Below, piece after piece: positions 34,145 to 46,984 of a stretch of 60,000 nt of DNA. Under the pieces are notes generated by a model, which had not been told where the DNA came from, searched no databases, and was given only the letters and a program-made list of their open reading frames with translations. Positions within the stretch are counted from its first letter, which is position 1. Each line of letters begins with the position of its first letter. The stretch is from Polytrichum commune (Eukaryota; Streptophyta; Polytrichopsida; Polytrichales; Polytrichaceae): assembly GCA_950295325.1 (NCBI GenBank), contig OX485805.1, positions 2,172,501 through 2,232,500 of the forward strand. Direction: 5' to 3'. A program made the position numbers and the translations under genes.

Positions 34145-37100
34145 ATGGAGCTTCTCAATACTCTGATTCCATCCGGCCTGCGCTTGATCATTCTTGTTGT
34201 GATCGCCATGGTGGCGATTTCCAATGTCGCCCAAACTGCAACTGTGCCCTCAAATCCTACACAAAGAGGCGCTGCAGATGAAACAGTGGCGAACAATGAC
34301 ATCGATTTGTTAACATACAATGCGAGCCACTTGTTGCAAGAACATTTTGGCTTCTGCATTTCAAATTCGTACGCTCCTGTCCTTTCCCAAAAAACATTCT
34401 CTCCATGTTTGTCACATGTTTTCTTCTTTGAAAGATGATTTTCTTTGACATGGTTTCTTTGTGGGGTGGTGGTCTGGATCGGATATGTAGGGAAAGAGAA
34501 GGTGACCAAATTTTCGGCTACACAAAGTCCAATATCACTTTCTTAATAGACTGTGACGATATGCTTGGTAAGAGGCGACCTTCTTCCTCTTCAATCTGAT
34601 TCTTTGAAGAGAGTTCAGTCTTCATTGAAAGCATTCAAGTAGGTGAATCAGTGTAATCAAAAGAATTTGAAATATTGTGGATGAATATGATGTCTTTGAG
34701 CTTATATTTACAGTTGTTGAATCCTAATATCCTCCTCCCATTACCTTTCGGTGTTGTTCCGTTTACTGAGTTTCCATTCTTGCAGGTGGTTCGCTGGCAG
34801 ATCGGCTTTGCGTCATGAGCGAAATGAGACTCTACTTTGCCAATCTCGCAACCGTGGATACTCCTCCCCCAAATATAAACTGCAATGCCACTAGTTGGGA
34901 GCAAGCATGTGAGGCCGGATGGGCCGGAAGAGTATCAACCTCTGTCAATCTGGACAGTGAGATCGTTCCAAGCAGGATCCTCAACCCTTTACCCTGCTGT
35001 GAGGGATTCTTTTGCCCTCGAGGCCTTTCCTGCATGATTCGTAAGCCTAATCCCTTAGCCTGATTCCCTCAGCTTTTTTGCTTGAATGAGGAATTGATCA
35101 ACCTCACATCTTCCTCTTACAGACTGCTTGCAATGCCTCCTAGAATGCGAGCTCTTGCTCGTGCGCAAGCACAAGAGCGGACTCGTGGGTGCCTCAAGTA
35201 TTTTGAGTCCGTGACTAATGCAGGGAGGGGTGTTGATATTGATATTAGACTTCTTGTGAATTTGAGGAGGTACATTGAAGAAAATTGTATTGCTGGTCTA
35301 ACCTAAATTACTGGTCGCCCATTGACATTGAATGCCATTTACAGCTTGCCCAATGGGCTCCTACTGTCCGATGGCAACGTGGGATCACTCCACAAACATC
35401 TGTGAACCGTATGTCACTCCACCCACACCTCTCATATAGAAGAGACCATTGGAATTACTGAAATCCTTCACCATAGATATCTGTTTTGGAATCTATTTGC
35501 ATATCCAATCATTTGTTGGATCAAATTGTCAGAGTCTCCACATTTGTGCCTATAAATTGCTATCTTCATGTTGTGTGCTGTAGATATGGCTACCAGGTGA
35601 CACAAAACAGCAGCTTGTACTCTTGTGGAGGTGCAGATAAATGGGCAGATGTGGCCTCCACACACATCTTTTGTCCGGCTGGCAAATATTGCCCCACACC
35701 CGTCGAAGCCAGAAACTGTTCCACAGGGTTAGACTTGCACTCTTGGAAACCTTCTGATTCTATAGTAGAACCACAAATATGGTATTGATTGCTGCATTAT
35801 TGTTCTTTTCAGTTTTGGTAAGATCATTACAAGAGTGAAAAAATCTCAATAACTATCTGATGTTCAGGGTTATGGATTTACCTTAATGTTATCAGATTGT
35901 ACACTTGTTCTGTCTATGCTTTCATGAACTAAAGGATTTGGTGGAATTTTACAAAACTGTTCCACTGAGATGGTTGACTGGAAACCTTCTGATGAAGTAC
36001 TGATTGCTGGATTATTGTTCTCCTCAGTTTTGGTAAGATCATTAGGAGAGTGAAAAAAATCTCAATAAGCCAATAATGTCCTGGGTTATGAATTCAGCTT
36101 GATGTTATCATATTGTGTACTTGTTCTGTCTATGTTTTGATGAACTGAAGGATTTGGTGGTATTTGATGAAACTGTTCCATTGGGTTAGTTCAATCTTGG
36201 AAACCTTCTGATGCAGTAGAAACACAGTTATAGTATTGATTGCTGCAATATGTTCTCCTCAATTTTGGTAAGACTATGAGTCTAGTGAAAAAATCTCAAA
36301 AAAATCCTGATTTTCTGGGTCATAGATTCACCCTGATGGTTATCAAATTATGCACTTGGTCTCTCTGCGTTTTGATGAACTAGAGGATAATTTGGTGGTA
36401 TTTCTACAGACATTACTGCAGGCTGGGCTCCACAAATCAAGAGAGTATGTCTCGTCTCACTGCACTCTAGAATAAGAAACATATGAGTTTATTAAGCGCT
36501 GCTTAGCAAGACCATGACTCTGCGTTTTGATGGTGATTACTCCAGCGTGGCAACTCTCCCTTTAAGAAAAGTTGCTTCTAAATCACTTCTAGTAGTTCAA
36601 TGGATTGATGATTTGGTCTTGCACAAAGAGGAGGAAAATACTTGGAAAGAGGGCATGGAGAAAAATCTATTCATACGGTGTATGTTTAAATTAGAAAAGG
36701 TTTGCATTTTCAAGTGTCAGTTTCAGAAATAATTAGAAGCATTTTTCTAAAACAGGGTCACCATCCAGACCCTACGTGGAATTTCACTTCTAGGAAAATT
36801 AATCGAATATATAGTCCTAAGCTCCTAAACAATTCTTCTTAGAAATCGTTTAGCAGCTCCAAACCAAGTTCTAAAGGCAGTGACCCCTAGGAGAGCTACA
36901 GATAATTACCACCCCGGGATGCTTACTGATCGGAGTATATGTTGTTGAATGGGTGCAGAATGTTCACATCTGACCTCTTGTAATACTGAAAATCTTCCAA
37001 GCCAGAATCTGCAAGGCGTGGGAGGCCTAATACTTGTACGTTATAAAGCAGCAAAAACTGCTCTGACTTTGAAACTTGCTCAATGGAACTCCAATAAAAA

Positions 37101-40100
37101 AGACAAATCTAATGCTCTGGGTTTATCATCATCGTTTTGTGCAAAAAAATGCAGTTTTAAGACAGTACTGAAACTCATTTTGGTTTGAACTGTGGGGGGA
37201 ACTGTCAGGCTGCTCTTTTGATCATACTGTTGGCTGTGTACACTTGCTCCGATTGGCTGATGGATTTAAGGAGGCGACGGAAGACGTATGCACGAGAAAT
37301 GGCTGCAAAACAAGCCCATGAACGCATCTCCAAATTTGAACGATTGAAGAAAGTTAAGAGTACAGCCAAACGACAAGCGTCGAAGTTTACACGGAAGCTG
37401 AGCCGCACTATGAGCCGGAAAAACACAGAACCCCAAAGTGACGAAGAACTTCAGGTGCTGTCACTGATTCAATTATAATCCTTTCCCGTAGGGCGTATGT
37501 CATTGCCATGGAAAAAGGAAGGGCACATCAACTTTCAGAAGAATAATCATTCAGTGCATGTGACGTGTCAATCATGTGTCCATGTATTCTCATTGACTAC
37601 TTCTTTTCATTTATTTACATTGAAGCAGATCGAAGGAGCAATGATAAAGCTTCAGGTGCTGTAACTGAAGTTATAATCAATTTCAGTAGGTTCTCTCCTT
37701 AGTAGGGCTTATCTCATTGCCATGGGGAAAAAGGAAGGACACGCCAACTTTCAGGATTATGTTCATTCAGTGCATGTGACGTGTCAATGATGTGTTATTG
37801 ATGTGTCAATGTACCAGATGTTTTCTCATTAGCTTCTGTGCATTTATTTTACATTGAACCAGACCCTGTCTCCTGAAGGAGCAATGAACTCTTCCCAAAT
37901 GCAAGAGCCTGGAGATACTTTGAGATCTGAGCATTCTGGACTCATATCTGAGAGTATACATGAAAATAAGCCTGCCACTTCGGCCAAGCCACCATTTCCA
38001 CTTCCACGGCTACTAGTTAACCTTTCTGCTAAGTTTCAGGAAGCAATAAATCAAGATTCTCCCACACCTGCCCATGAGATGCGTGCTGCTTTAAATACAG
38101 ATTCAGCACCGAGTACAGTCCCTGTTAATGGCGACCCCACAATGTCAGATAAGTTACCAAGATTACTCATTCCAACAAGGGAGTCTCACAGTCAAATGTT
38201 TGCCTATGCCTACGGCCAACTTGAGAAGGAAAGAGCCTTTGGGTTTAAGGGCGAATCTCCAAGTTTGACAGGTTTGCAGCAGATAGAGCAACCAGATGGG
38301 ATGGTGGTCGAAAAGAAGCGGTTTCAGATTGAAGTAAGTTTTGTAGAGCTTTCTTTGGTGTTGAAGGGCAGTGGGAAGAAGATCTTGAGTAATGTTACAG
38401 GGACTTTCTCGCCGGGCAGGATTACTGCTATTATGGGTCCATCAGGAGCCGGGAAGACTACATTTTTGAATGCTCTAGCAGGAAAATCAACCAACAGTCA
38501 TCCCACAGGCCAAGTCATCATCAATGGAAAACCTGGATCAATGCACTGTTACAAACGCGTTATTGGGTTCGTGCCTCAAGATGATATCGTCCATGGCAGC
38601 TTAACTGTGGAAGAGAATCTATGGTTCAGTGCAAGCTACAGGTAAATTTCTAGCTCTCCAATCAATACTACGAGTACATTTTGTGATCCGAATCACGTTC
38701 TTGTGAGGTTTCTACGAACAGAAGCTATTACGGCTGTGACCATTGAAATCTAAGATTTCTCATTGGTGGAAAATACTGAGCTTGAACGCCAGAGAGACAC
38801 AAGGAAGTTTGAATGGATGAGAACTCTAGGTGGAGTCGTACATGGCATGCAATGGATACTGTTTCATGCTGTTCTGGGTTCGGCGTGAACCCCACCTCCA
38901 AGAGGTGGATCTAACATAAAAACCGAGGGACCATGACACTCTAAAACTTGCTCACAATTCTTGACTTTTTATTACTTATTGTGTAGAATTGCTCACATGA
39001 AGGGCCAATTAATAGGACGATGTTGAAATAGCATTCGGTGGAGAGCCCAGTTGAGTCGCTTAAGTATGTTTTTACACTACACTTGAAGGCCCGTGACCAC
39101 ACAAGATTCAATTTCAATTTTCTAAGGTACAATAATCGGATGAATTTTAAGGGCCCTCACAATTTCCTGGTCACCGCCCTTGGCCATAGTGTAAAGTGGC
39201 CCTTAGTCTCTGCTTTGAAGGTTAAGGATGGGTCAGGGTCTGCTGCAATAGCCCATAAACCTGAAGATTGCGTTTATGTAAAGCATTGTGCAAGTGCTTT
39301 ACATTGGAAATACATTCGTTTTGCAGTGAAAATTGATGATATGTGAAAATCATTGATTCTGATCTGGCAGGCTCCCAGTAAAAATGCGAAGGTATGAAAG
39401 GGTTCTGGTGGTAGAGCGCACCATTCAAGCTCTGGGATTGGGATCTATCCGGGACTCTGTTGTGGGAACTGTTGAGAAGCGTGGAATTTCAGGAGGACAA
39501 CGCAAGCGAGTGAATGTGGGACTAGAGCTTGTGATAGAGCCTTCCCTGCTAATCCTGGACGAACCCACTTCGGGACTTGACAGCACTTCATCAAGGCTGG
39601 TGCTCCAGGCCTTGCGGAGGGAGGCAATGGTGGGAGTCAATGTCAGCGTGGTGCTTCACCAACCCAGGTACTGAAACATATCCAATTCAAAATTCAATAG
39701 GCCTCCTATGACAATTCCTTGCGTCTCAATGTCAAGCAGGTGTAAGGTATGTGGGTGTTATTCAGGTCGTTTTTCATGTTCTCCAACTTCTACCAATTAG
39801 ATTTACACAACGAAACTTGTAAAGATTAGCAAATCTACGATTACGCATCAGCAAATATCGGATTCAAATCCGACCTCCCCTGATTTCGTTTTTGGTAACA
39901 GTATTATTGATCTTCTTAATGGTTCCCATGTACAAGTGTGCACATACAAGTGTGCTGTGCACCTTTCAAAAACTATATGTATTGAAGTCTCAAGGGTGGC
40001 TTAAACCGAAGGCCTTAATCCAGTTCCCATGGGAACTCTGAAACTAAGCCACTGTAGGCCGGGATAGTGATTCGGATGGGTGACCTTCCTAGCACTTGAA

Positions 40101-43100
40101 TATTAGTGCAGCCTACCAACTATGGTCCACCCAACTATATTGGAGTATCCGGGTGAATTGAATATTTTCAACCAACCACGTGGGAACATTGGGGCTCTCA
40201 ACATAGGGGATAAGTGCCAGCCAGCTTGTCCGTGCCTGTTCAAGGTGTTCACCTTCAAAAGGAGGCATTATTCTTCAGGGGCCCTCTAATTCTCACAATG
40301 CCTGTGTCAGGATTACATATAACCTTAGACCATCTCGAAAATGAAGCAACACCATAATGCGCACTGATGGCAACACCAGAGTCGTCTTTCTTTCTTTCTT
40401 TCTTATTTAAGTCTCCAGATCCAGTCAGCGCTTTCTCGTTTGCCTCTATGACGTCACATGCGATCCTAATGATAGTTTAACTTGTGTTATTCCTGCTTCG
40501 GTGCAGCTATGGCCTGTTCAAGATGTTTGATGATGTCATGTTCTTGGCCAAGGGAGGGTACACTGTATACTTGGGACCGGTGAATGAGGTTGAGTCATAC
40601 TTTGAAGGCCTTGGTTTGGTGGTACCTGAAAGAATCAATCCTCCAGATTATTACATGGACGCCCTGGAGGGTGCTGTGCAGCAAGGAGTCACTGGTCCCA
40701 ACAACATTGACCCCAAAAGCTTACCGGTATTGTGGATGATGCACAAAGGTTACAAAATCCCCAAGGAATTGTTGAAGGTAGCAGCAGCAATCGAGACACC
40801 AGCTGCGAAAAAGAAGATTTTGGAGACCGAGTCTTCGCGATTTATGTCCACCTTTGCTCAAGAAGCTTGGCAGGAGATTTACCAGAAGGCGGTGGTGAGT
40901 TGGGATGAAATCAAGACCTCATTGTTAAAGGTTCATGACCTTTCGGGCCGTCAGACTCCTGGATTCTTTGTCCAGTTGACCATCATTTTGCACCGGTCAG
41001 CTCTCTCACCTAGAAATCTTATCAGTTATTTGCCTTTCTGTGTGAAATACAAAGCTAACCTGTCTTGCATGAATTTGAAACTCTTGATACTCCAAGTTCC
41101 ACCCATATCACCTATTAATGTGGTCTACTATTTGAAGTTATACCTTTTTACTGAGAGGATCATCTTCTACCAAGTAATTTACATCATGTCCTTGGATATG
41201 CATACTTTACTAAATTTTGTATTTAGTAGCTGATGATATTCAATATCACTGTGGTATTATTCTAATGACACTTCTTATGAATAAGTTCACAAATACTGTC
41301 ATTCCAACTTACTTTTAGTACATCCCCTTTTGATTTGGTATATTTTGCATTCTAACATTTCTGTAATAAAAAATTTCCATGGATGATTGAAACTTGGATA
41401 AAAAAATCACTTAGTAAGTGACAGGAATTGCAACATTGTAAATCTATGATGCCCAAATTTTTTTACAAGGAATGACAAATAATGCGAGGTTTACATTTAG
41501 TGTTAGTGACACTACATGAGCGCTTTACAATTAGTATTGAACAATACAAATAGAATATTCTTAAATGTATTCTTGTCATATGGGTAAAAAATGATACTCT
41601 CCATAATATATGTAAAGCGATGCAGAACTCCAAACAGGTAAGCCACACTAATAGGTGATACCAGTGTAGTTGTGGATGCCTATCAAATGCCATGTCACCA
41701 GGAAGAGCAAGCCCACCGGTTTCTTTGTCCGAATCTGTAGCCACAAATCCTCCCGCATCCATCCACTTTTTGATTTCCAGAAGCGGATGCAGGTGCATTC
41801 TCCCACTAGTTGTCATGTCCATATCCACATTCGAGGATTTTCTTTTAGCAAAATTCATATTGTCCTGACAAAAGACATCGTAAAGAGCTCTTTACTTTAA
41901 GAACTTTAAGAGTTTTAAGTTAATCAATCACATTTCGGTGGAAATCAGGAGGACACAAGGTCATTATGATTGCCCGTCTCATTATGTTTGTTGAGAGTTT
42001 GTGGTGGCAAGAAATAGGCTTAATTTTTTGGAAATAGTGGATGACAGTATCCACTTTCTCTGCATTCAATTGCGGATACAGCAATAGGTGGGAGCAATTT
42101 CAACATATTTCCCAACACTGGTGGGCTTGCTCTAAGCTACATACAGAGTATATGTCACATGTCAAAAACAGAAATCGCATGCTGCATTAGACTTGATGAC
42201 TTGCCATGATGAGAATTGGGTCGTTTGGAAATTTACAGGCTGGCGAAGCAGCAGTTTCGGGAGGCAAGAATTCTTGTGCAGGATTATATTATCTTGCTTA
42301 TTGCTGGGGCTTGCTTGGGCGTTCTTTCTAACATGAAAGACACTAATCTGGGCTCTCAGGGCTACCATTTTACAATCATTGCATTAGGTACAAAATACGA
42401 AGTGCAATCGTCCTGTGCATGTTGTGGTTCTATCCTTGAGTGTATCATCAATAATTCATCCCCCAGACCATTCTCCGCTGAGTCATGTACGCTATTTGTG
42501 AAGGGCCTAAACTAGATGCCTAGAGGTCTCAAAGTGTCACATCCACTAATGCCAATATTATACTATTTGTCAACATAAGTAACTTTTTCTGTGAATATAT
42601 TTTTATTATGATATTTTGCGTAGCACATTGGGATACTCAAGATGATAGTTTTTGTATTAGGCTTATGCAAATTACAAAGCAATTGACTATGGGCACAATT
42701 TGGATCTGCTAATGATTTCACACTAATTGTGTGTTTCATATCCTACGAGAAGTGGGTACATAGAGAAAAGTATCTATCTAAGGAACGTCTACCTTATACC
42801 CATGTTAGTGTTGGCAAACTTAGGCATTATCCTTTCTATTTCTTTCTTTTTCATTTCTTTGTGTATTCATGATGAGTTATTGATGAGCTTGTTTCCACAG
42901 CTTTGTTGAGCATGATATCTTCCCTGAGGACATTCTCAGCAGATAAACTTCAATATTGGCGTGAAAGTGCATCTGGAATCAACCGAGTTGCCTTCTTCAT
43001 TTCCAAGGATGTAGCTGACCTCTTCAACGTCTTCCTCAAACCTCTCATCTACTTGTCGATGTTTTACTTTTTCAGTAACCCCCGGTCCACCTTTGTGTCC

Positions 43101-44556
43101 AATTATGTGGTTACTCTCATGTTGGTATATTGCGTCACAGGCATCGCGTACATCATTGCGATCTTACTGGAACCTGCTCCTGCGCAACTGGTGCCTCCCT
43201 CTCCCTTTTAGATCAGCTGTGTATAAATCACTTCTAACGCTTCCAATTACTTGATGATTTGATACAACACAAAGAGTTGGAGCAACATGCTTGGAAAGAG
43301 AGAGGGAATCCATTGATACCATTTGTTTTTGAATTAGAAAAGTTTATTTTACAATTTCAGATCTTGTTTTTAGATCAAATTAGAAGCAATTTTGGAAAGC
43401 AGGGGTCACCATCTAGACAGTGACCCTACGTACTTACTTTCAAGTCTTCTAAGAAAATTTAAATTTTTTCTTCAATTTTATAGTCTTAAAACTGCCTATA
43501 ATGTGAAAGAAACTCCCAAAAATTGCTTAAGCTTTTGAATATTTAAAAATAGTCGCAACTAAATGTAGTCTAGTCTAGAAATTGCACAATACAAACTCCA
43601 AAATAATGCTTATGTTAAAAAATGTCTAACCGTCTGTTGGTTGTATGGGGTTGTGGTACAGTGTGCAGTTTTTTTACCTGTGATTGCAACATTGATCATT
43701 ACTTCGAAGCGAACTGGATTTTTACATGGGTTGACCTATTTGAGTTATGCTCGCTATGCGCTTGAGGCTTATGTACTTGCCAACGCGGAACGGTTAGTTT
43801 CCCAAGACTCATTTTGCTTCTGAAAGTAGGCAAGATTCTTGTCGACATTTCAAACCTGACTCATGGCTAACCTCATAAAGCTAATTTTTGCAAATGTTAG
43901 GAGAATGGCGTGGTTGTTAGAGGTTTACAGTTCATGTCTCGAGTTAATCTCTATAAATGTTTCAAATGACCATGATATCACTTGGAAGCCATTACCGAGA
44001 CTCAACTGCTTCTGTTTTTAAGAAGTCCTTTCAATGATGACAAACTCAAAATGGTCACCCTCAGCCAGAACAAGCATAGACAAACATTAATTAAATGTGG
44101 GTCACAATTTGGTGTTGGCAAGTCCTCTTGTGTACGTGGTGCATAAGGTAACATCATAGGTGTTTCACCAGAAGACGCAGTGCAATTAAAGATAGGGTCC
44201 CATTTAATGTATCAATATAAACAGTTATAAAAGTATTAGAAACTTAGGGAGTACACAAGATAAACTCCCAAAAAAATCATCAAATATGCGCATTATTTCA
44301 CAGCCCTCGTGAAAACACCCCTCCCTTCATCTCAAGTGGTTCATACCCCTACAAGGAAGTGACATCCCGGGTGTGATCTATATATGGCAGGTACAATGGC
44401 GTTTGGATAATTACACGATGCGGTCTTCTAGCAAGCCAAGGATACCATCTGGATGATTGGGGAGGCTGCCTCTTGATACTTCTTGGCCATGGTTTAGGCG
44501 CACGATTGGTGGCATTACTTTGCCTGCTGTTCAGCAACAGGAGTAGACAAAAGTAG
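34145..44556 (+). CDS. ABCG (WBC-type) half-transporter, ABCG24/28-like
   Basis: Membrane ATP-driven exporter of the plant subgroup with a long cysteine-rich N-terminus. Exons: 34145-34368, 34491-34567, 34786-35040, 35345-35408, 35584-35727, 36410-36444, 36959-37035, 37209-37454, 37863-38641, 39371-39667, 40507-40995, 42239-42387, 42901-43190, 43662-43792, 44391-44556. All are in phase and give about 1140 residues (relatives about 1100). A hydrophobic leader is at residues 12-31, a Cys-rich lumenal part ([14 protein letters not shown]) at 100-270, and a membrane segment near 285-308. The nucleotide-binding domain has Walker [11 protein letters not shown] near 565, signature ISGGQRKR near 670, Walker [14 protein letters not shown] near 693 and H-loop VLHQP. 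The C-terminal ABC2 membrane domain contains YWRESASG and [11 protein letters not shown] 27-nt in-phase mini-exon at 37629-37655 is possible. The donor at 35728 (GTTAGA) is weak. The substrate is unknown. Confidence 0.93.
35713..36409 (+). repeat. Three ~216-241-bp tandem units forming ABCG intron 5
   Basis: 'aactgttcca' starts each unit at 35714, 35955 and 36171, followed by 'tggaaaccttctgat', 'attgattgctg', 'ttttggtaag', 'tgatgaact' and 'gatttggtgg' in the same order. The first unit begins inside exon 5 and includes its splice donor, so the donor region itself is triplicated. The final unit runs up to the acceptor at 36409. Confidence 0.8.
37449..37862 (+). repeat. ~200-bp tandem duplication of exon 8 end and intron 8
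   Basis: 'cttcaggtgctgt' at the exon 8 donor recurs at 37650, followed by 'cattgccatgg', 'aaggaagg', 'catgtgacgtgtcaat' and 'catttat(t)ttacattgaa(g/c)cag'. The duplication creates an acceptor (37628), a 27-nt open segment coding IEGAMIKLQ and a donor (37656), i.e. a ready-made in-phase mini-exon. Confidence 0.75.
38715..39211. mobile_element. Dispersed inverted-repeat element, family D, copy 2
   Basis: In the ABCG intron between exons 37863-38641 and 39371-39667. Same order of blocks as 17335-17845. The right end GCCATAGTGTAAAGTGGCCC followed by TTA resembles the Harbinger-like ends at 26.5 kb. The left end is less clear. Confidence 0.6.
39992..40408 (+). mobile_element. 5S rRNA-derived SINE, full copy
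   Basis: Starts with a ~120-bp head that aligns to plant 5S rRNA. GAACTCTGAAACTAAGCC is at the box A region, GGGATAGTGATT at the intermediate element and GGATGGGTGACC at box C (exact). A ~290-bp unrelated tail follows, ending in (CTTT)n. A 7-bp direct repeat, AAGTCTC, borders it (39985-39991 and 40409-40415), a target-site duplication. The tail is shared with 19700-20045. In an ABCG intron, sense to the gene. No ORF, as expected for a pol III-type element. Confidence 0.85.
41587..41663. mobile_element. Partial MITE, family C
   Basis: 'aatgatactctc...atgcagaactccaaacaggt...ccacactaat' matches the right half of 16726-16939. The left half is not recognised. It lies in the ABCG intron between 40995 and 42239, whose remainder also has 'tttagtgtta'-type motifs near 41490 reminiscent of family B. 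Confidence 0.5.
43200..43440 (+). repeat. Dispersed repeat family R, solo copy in ABCG intron 13-14 region
   Basis: 'gatcagctgtgtataaatc', 'gagcaacatgcttggaaag', 'ttgataccatttg', 'gggtcaccatctagac' occur in the same order as at 23435-23660. It begins about 20 bp after the splice donor at 43191. A partial copy with the same tail is at about 36690-36800. Confidence 0.65.
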
Positions 44557-44799
44557 CACTAGATTAATTGACAAGAAATTTCAACATTCTTCTGCCACCG
44601 CAGCGACATTCGACTCTTTGAAAATGTCTCCACATTTGTCTGCACCATCATGCCAGAGATTACTGATCAAATGACGCCAAACCAAGCCCTAGGGTTGGAG
44701 CAGTTGCCAGGTAAGAACTTCTAATTTGTTACTACAGTGTGTATGGTATTTAGTATTACATAGTATTTGAATTTCGGAGTTATTGAACGCTATACCTTT

Positions 44800-45115
44800 T
44801 TACTTAGAATGTAAAGTTTGTACATGTCTGCCATTGAAACTGGACTATGGATGATTATCCCTATCTCTAGAGATACTAGACTATGCCACTTTTGCTTTTA
44901 TAATGCAGTTGAAAATGAGGCACATTACGTGTTGGAATGTTCCCTATATAAGTCCATTAGAGATAAATTTCCATCACTATTTGAAAACGTAGTTTCAGGG
45001 AGCCTCAAAGTCTTTCTTTTAAATTAGACCAACAAGTTAACATTAGCCTCTATCTCACGGAGGCTATTGCATTCTGCCTCACTAGAAAATAAAATGGTTT
45101 GAAACCTTCTGATGT
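44800..45115 (+). pseudogene. Non-LTR reverse-transcriptase zinc-binding tail (copy 2, relic)
   Basis: A short frame reads TRLCHFCFYNAVENEAHYVL, then EC and KSIRDKFPSLFENVVSGSL. The pattern Cys-x2-Cys ... His-x4-Cys matches the zinc-binding domain found after reverse transcriptases of LINE-type elements (zf-RVT). The frame stops at 45027 and similarity continues beyond in another frame. No upstream polymerase is present. A worse copy lies at 14340-14600. Confidence 0.55.
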
Positions 45116-46984
45116 ATTTTTAGTCCCATTAGCCTTTTCGACTTCCTGGACTTTAAAATCAAATTCATTTCATAGTGCTAATGTAGCATTGTCACCCAAA
45201 AGCAGATATAGTTCTGATGTCAAGTATGGTCTATAGTTTCCCAAACTACCGTTTTGTGCTTTATTTAATTTCAAATGAGATCTAGAGGAAAAAGTGAATG
45301 CATCGTGTGACTCCAAATATTAAGCAAATACCATAAACAGTGAAGTGTTTCTCCATGTGCAACTTATTTTTGCGGCTTTACCATCCTTATTGTTGGAGTA
45401 TGCATTGAAAAAAGTTGTGATTGTGTTAAGGGTTTGCAAGAGTTTACAACTATGAATAACTTCTTTCCTGAAGAGCACTCTTAGCAAGATCTGATACTGG
45501 AATTCTATGCAGGTCAAATCAACCTCAACCATCGATTACAAGAACAGATGCTCCTAGGAGGTTAAAATTATTTCTGTAGACAACGTGTGGTTGGATCGGC
45601 AGACAGCACTTTGGTCTGTGTATGCTGGTGCTTGTAACTCATCCTTTCAATTGGAGAAGGTTTCTGGATAACTTTAGCGAGAAGATTCCATGTTTGAAAT
45701 TTGGGAAGTGTTAAAAAACATTTATTTAAGGTTCTAGACTACATTCTTACAATCATGAGGTTTTTAGGTAAGGTTATAATAGGTTATTCAAGCAGAACCT
45801 TATCTCATACAAAATGTGGGGCATGACCAAGATGAGTAGCATAAAATAGATGTCCCTCTATGATCAAATCCAGGTTGTAGAATGTTCCGACACAGAAACT
45901 TTCAGAATGACTTGAGAAATGATTCAAATATTTTGAATCTCATGCCTTCCCAATCCACTTGGAAAGGCTAATCCAATGAGATAATCGACACATAACCAGA
46001 CCGCTCTCTTAGTATTGAAATTTGCTAAAGTGTCAAGAATATATGCAACTACCTTGATGTTGTCTCTATCCTTGGTTTTTCCACAAGAACAATCTTCATG
46101 GTTTTGAACTTGTCTATAAAGAGTCAAAATTCGTGCTCGGGGTTCAGTGCAACCTGTTGAACTTACATGACAGCATTACCTTTTGAAAGCTCATTTTATG
46201 TACTAGCACATGTTGTTCAAATTGCCTAGACTGATAAACTCTCACTCTTCCACGCATAAGTGAATTAGGTCATGTAATGTAGATGAAAAGGGCTTGCTAG
46301 CCATATTCTTACGGGTCCCAATGTGGGATTCAGGTTTTGTAAATGCCTTCTGCACTAGAAGTTGAAGGTAAAAATTTTAAATTAAAAATCAAAAAATCTT
46401 GTATTGGTTGTTGACTCATTTAACCATGTGAATTCGACACAGGGAGGAGGCCCCATTTGCATACATGAATTTGGATTGACAAGTGGATAGTTTTCCCATA
46501 GCAAGTAAGAAAAATGACTCCCAAGCTTAAGTCACCACAACCATTTGGGCGAGTGAGATGGGAAGGCAGCCACCAAGTAAGATATGTCACCACAATGGGA
46601 CCACACAACTTAGTTGCTTGAGAAACGGAAGGTGATTGTGTGCACAAGGCATCCATAGTCGACCAGGTCCATTTAACGGCTCACTAGGAACATTTCGATT
46701 TGTAGCAATTTTCATATTCAATATTTGTTTATTTTTGAAATAATTGCATTCTCCTTAGAATGTGTTTCTCTTCGCAAGAATAATAATTCCCCGTCATTAT
46801 TACTCCTCCTAAACACATGCAAGCTCTCTTCTTTTATCGGTTACACATGCCTCTCAACCTTATATGAGAACAACCTTCTCCAAGAGCACTTGTCTTCTAC
46901 ACTAGCACAATCACAAGCTTGCACTTGAACCAAGCATGTGGTTAGAGAAGCAAACGAGGCATAAACCTTATGCTACAGCACGAC
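45116..46984. other. Intergenic, no supported gene
   Basis: AT-rich, with scattered short frames on both strands. I see no motif, splice logic or repeat that I can support. Confidence 0.5.

Noticed and set aside
39800-39900. Possible tRNA or tRNA-derived SINE: a box B-like 'ggattcaaatccgacc' with a weak match to 955-1035.
   Set aside because: No acceptor stem, anticodon arm or box A at the right distance. The similarity to 955-1035 is short and AT-rich.
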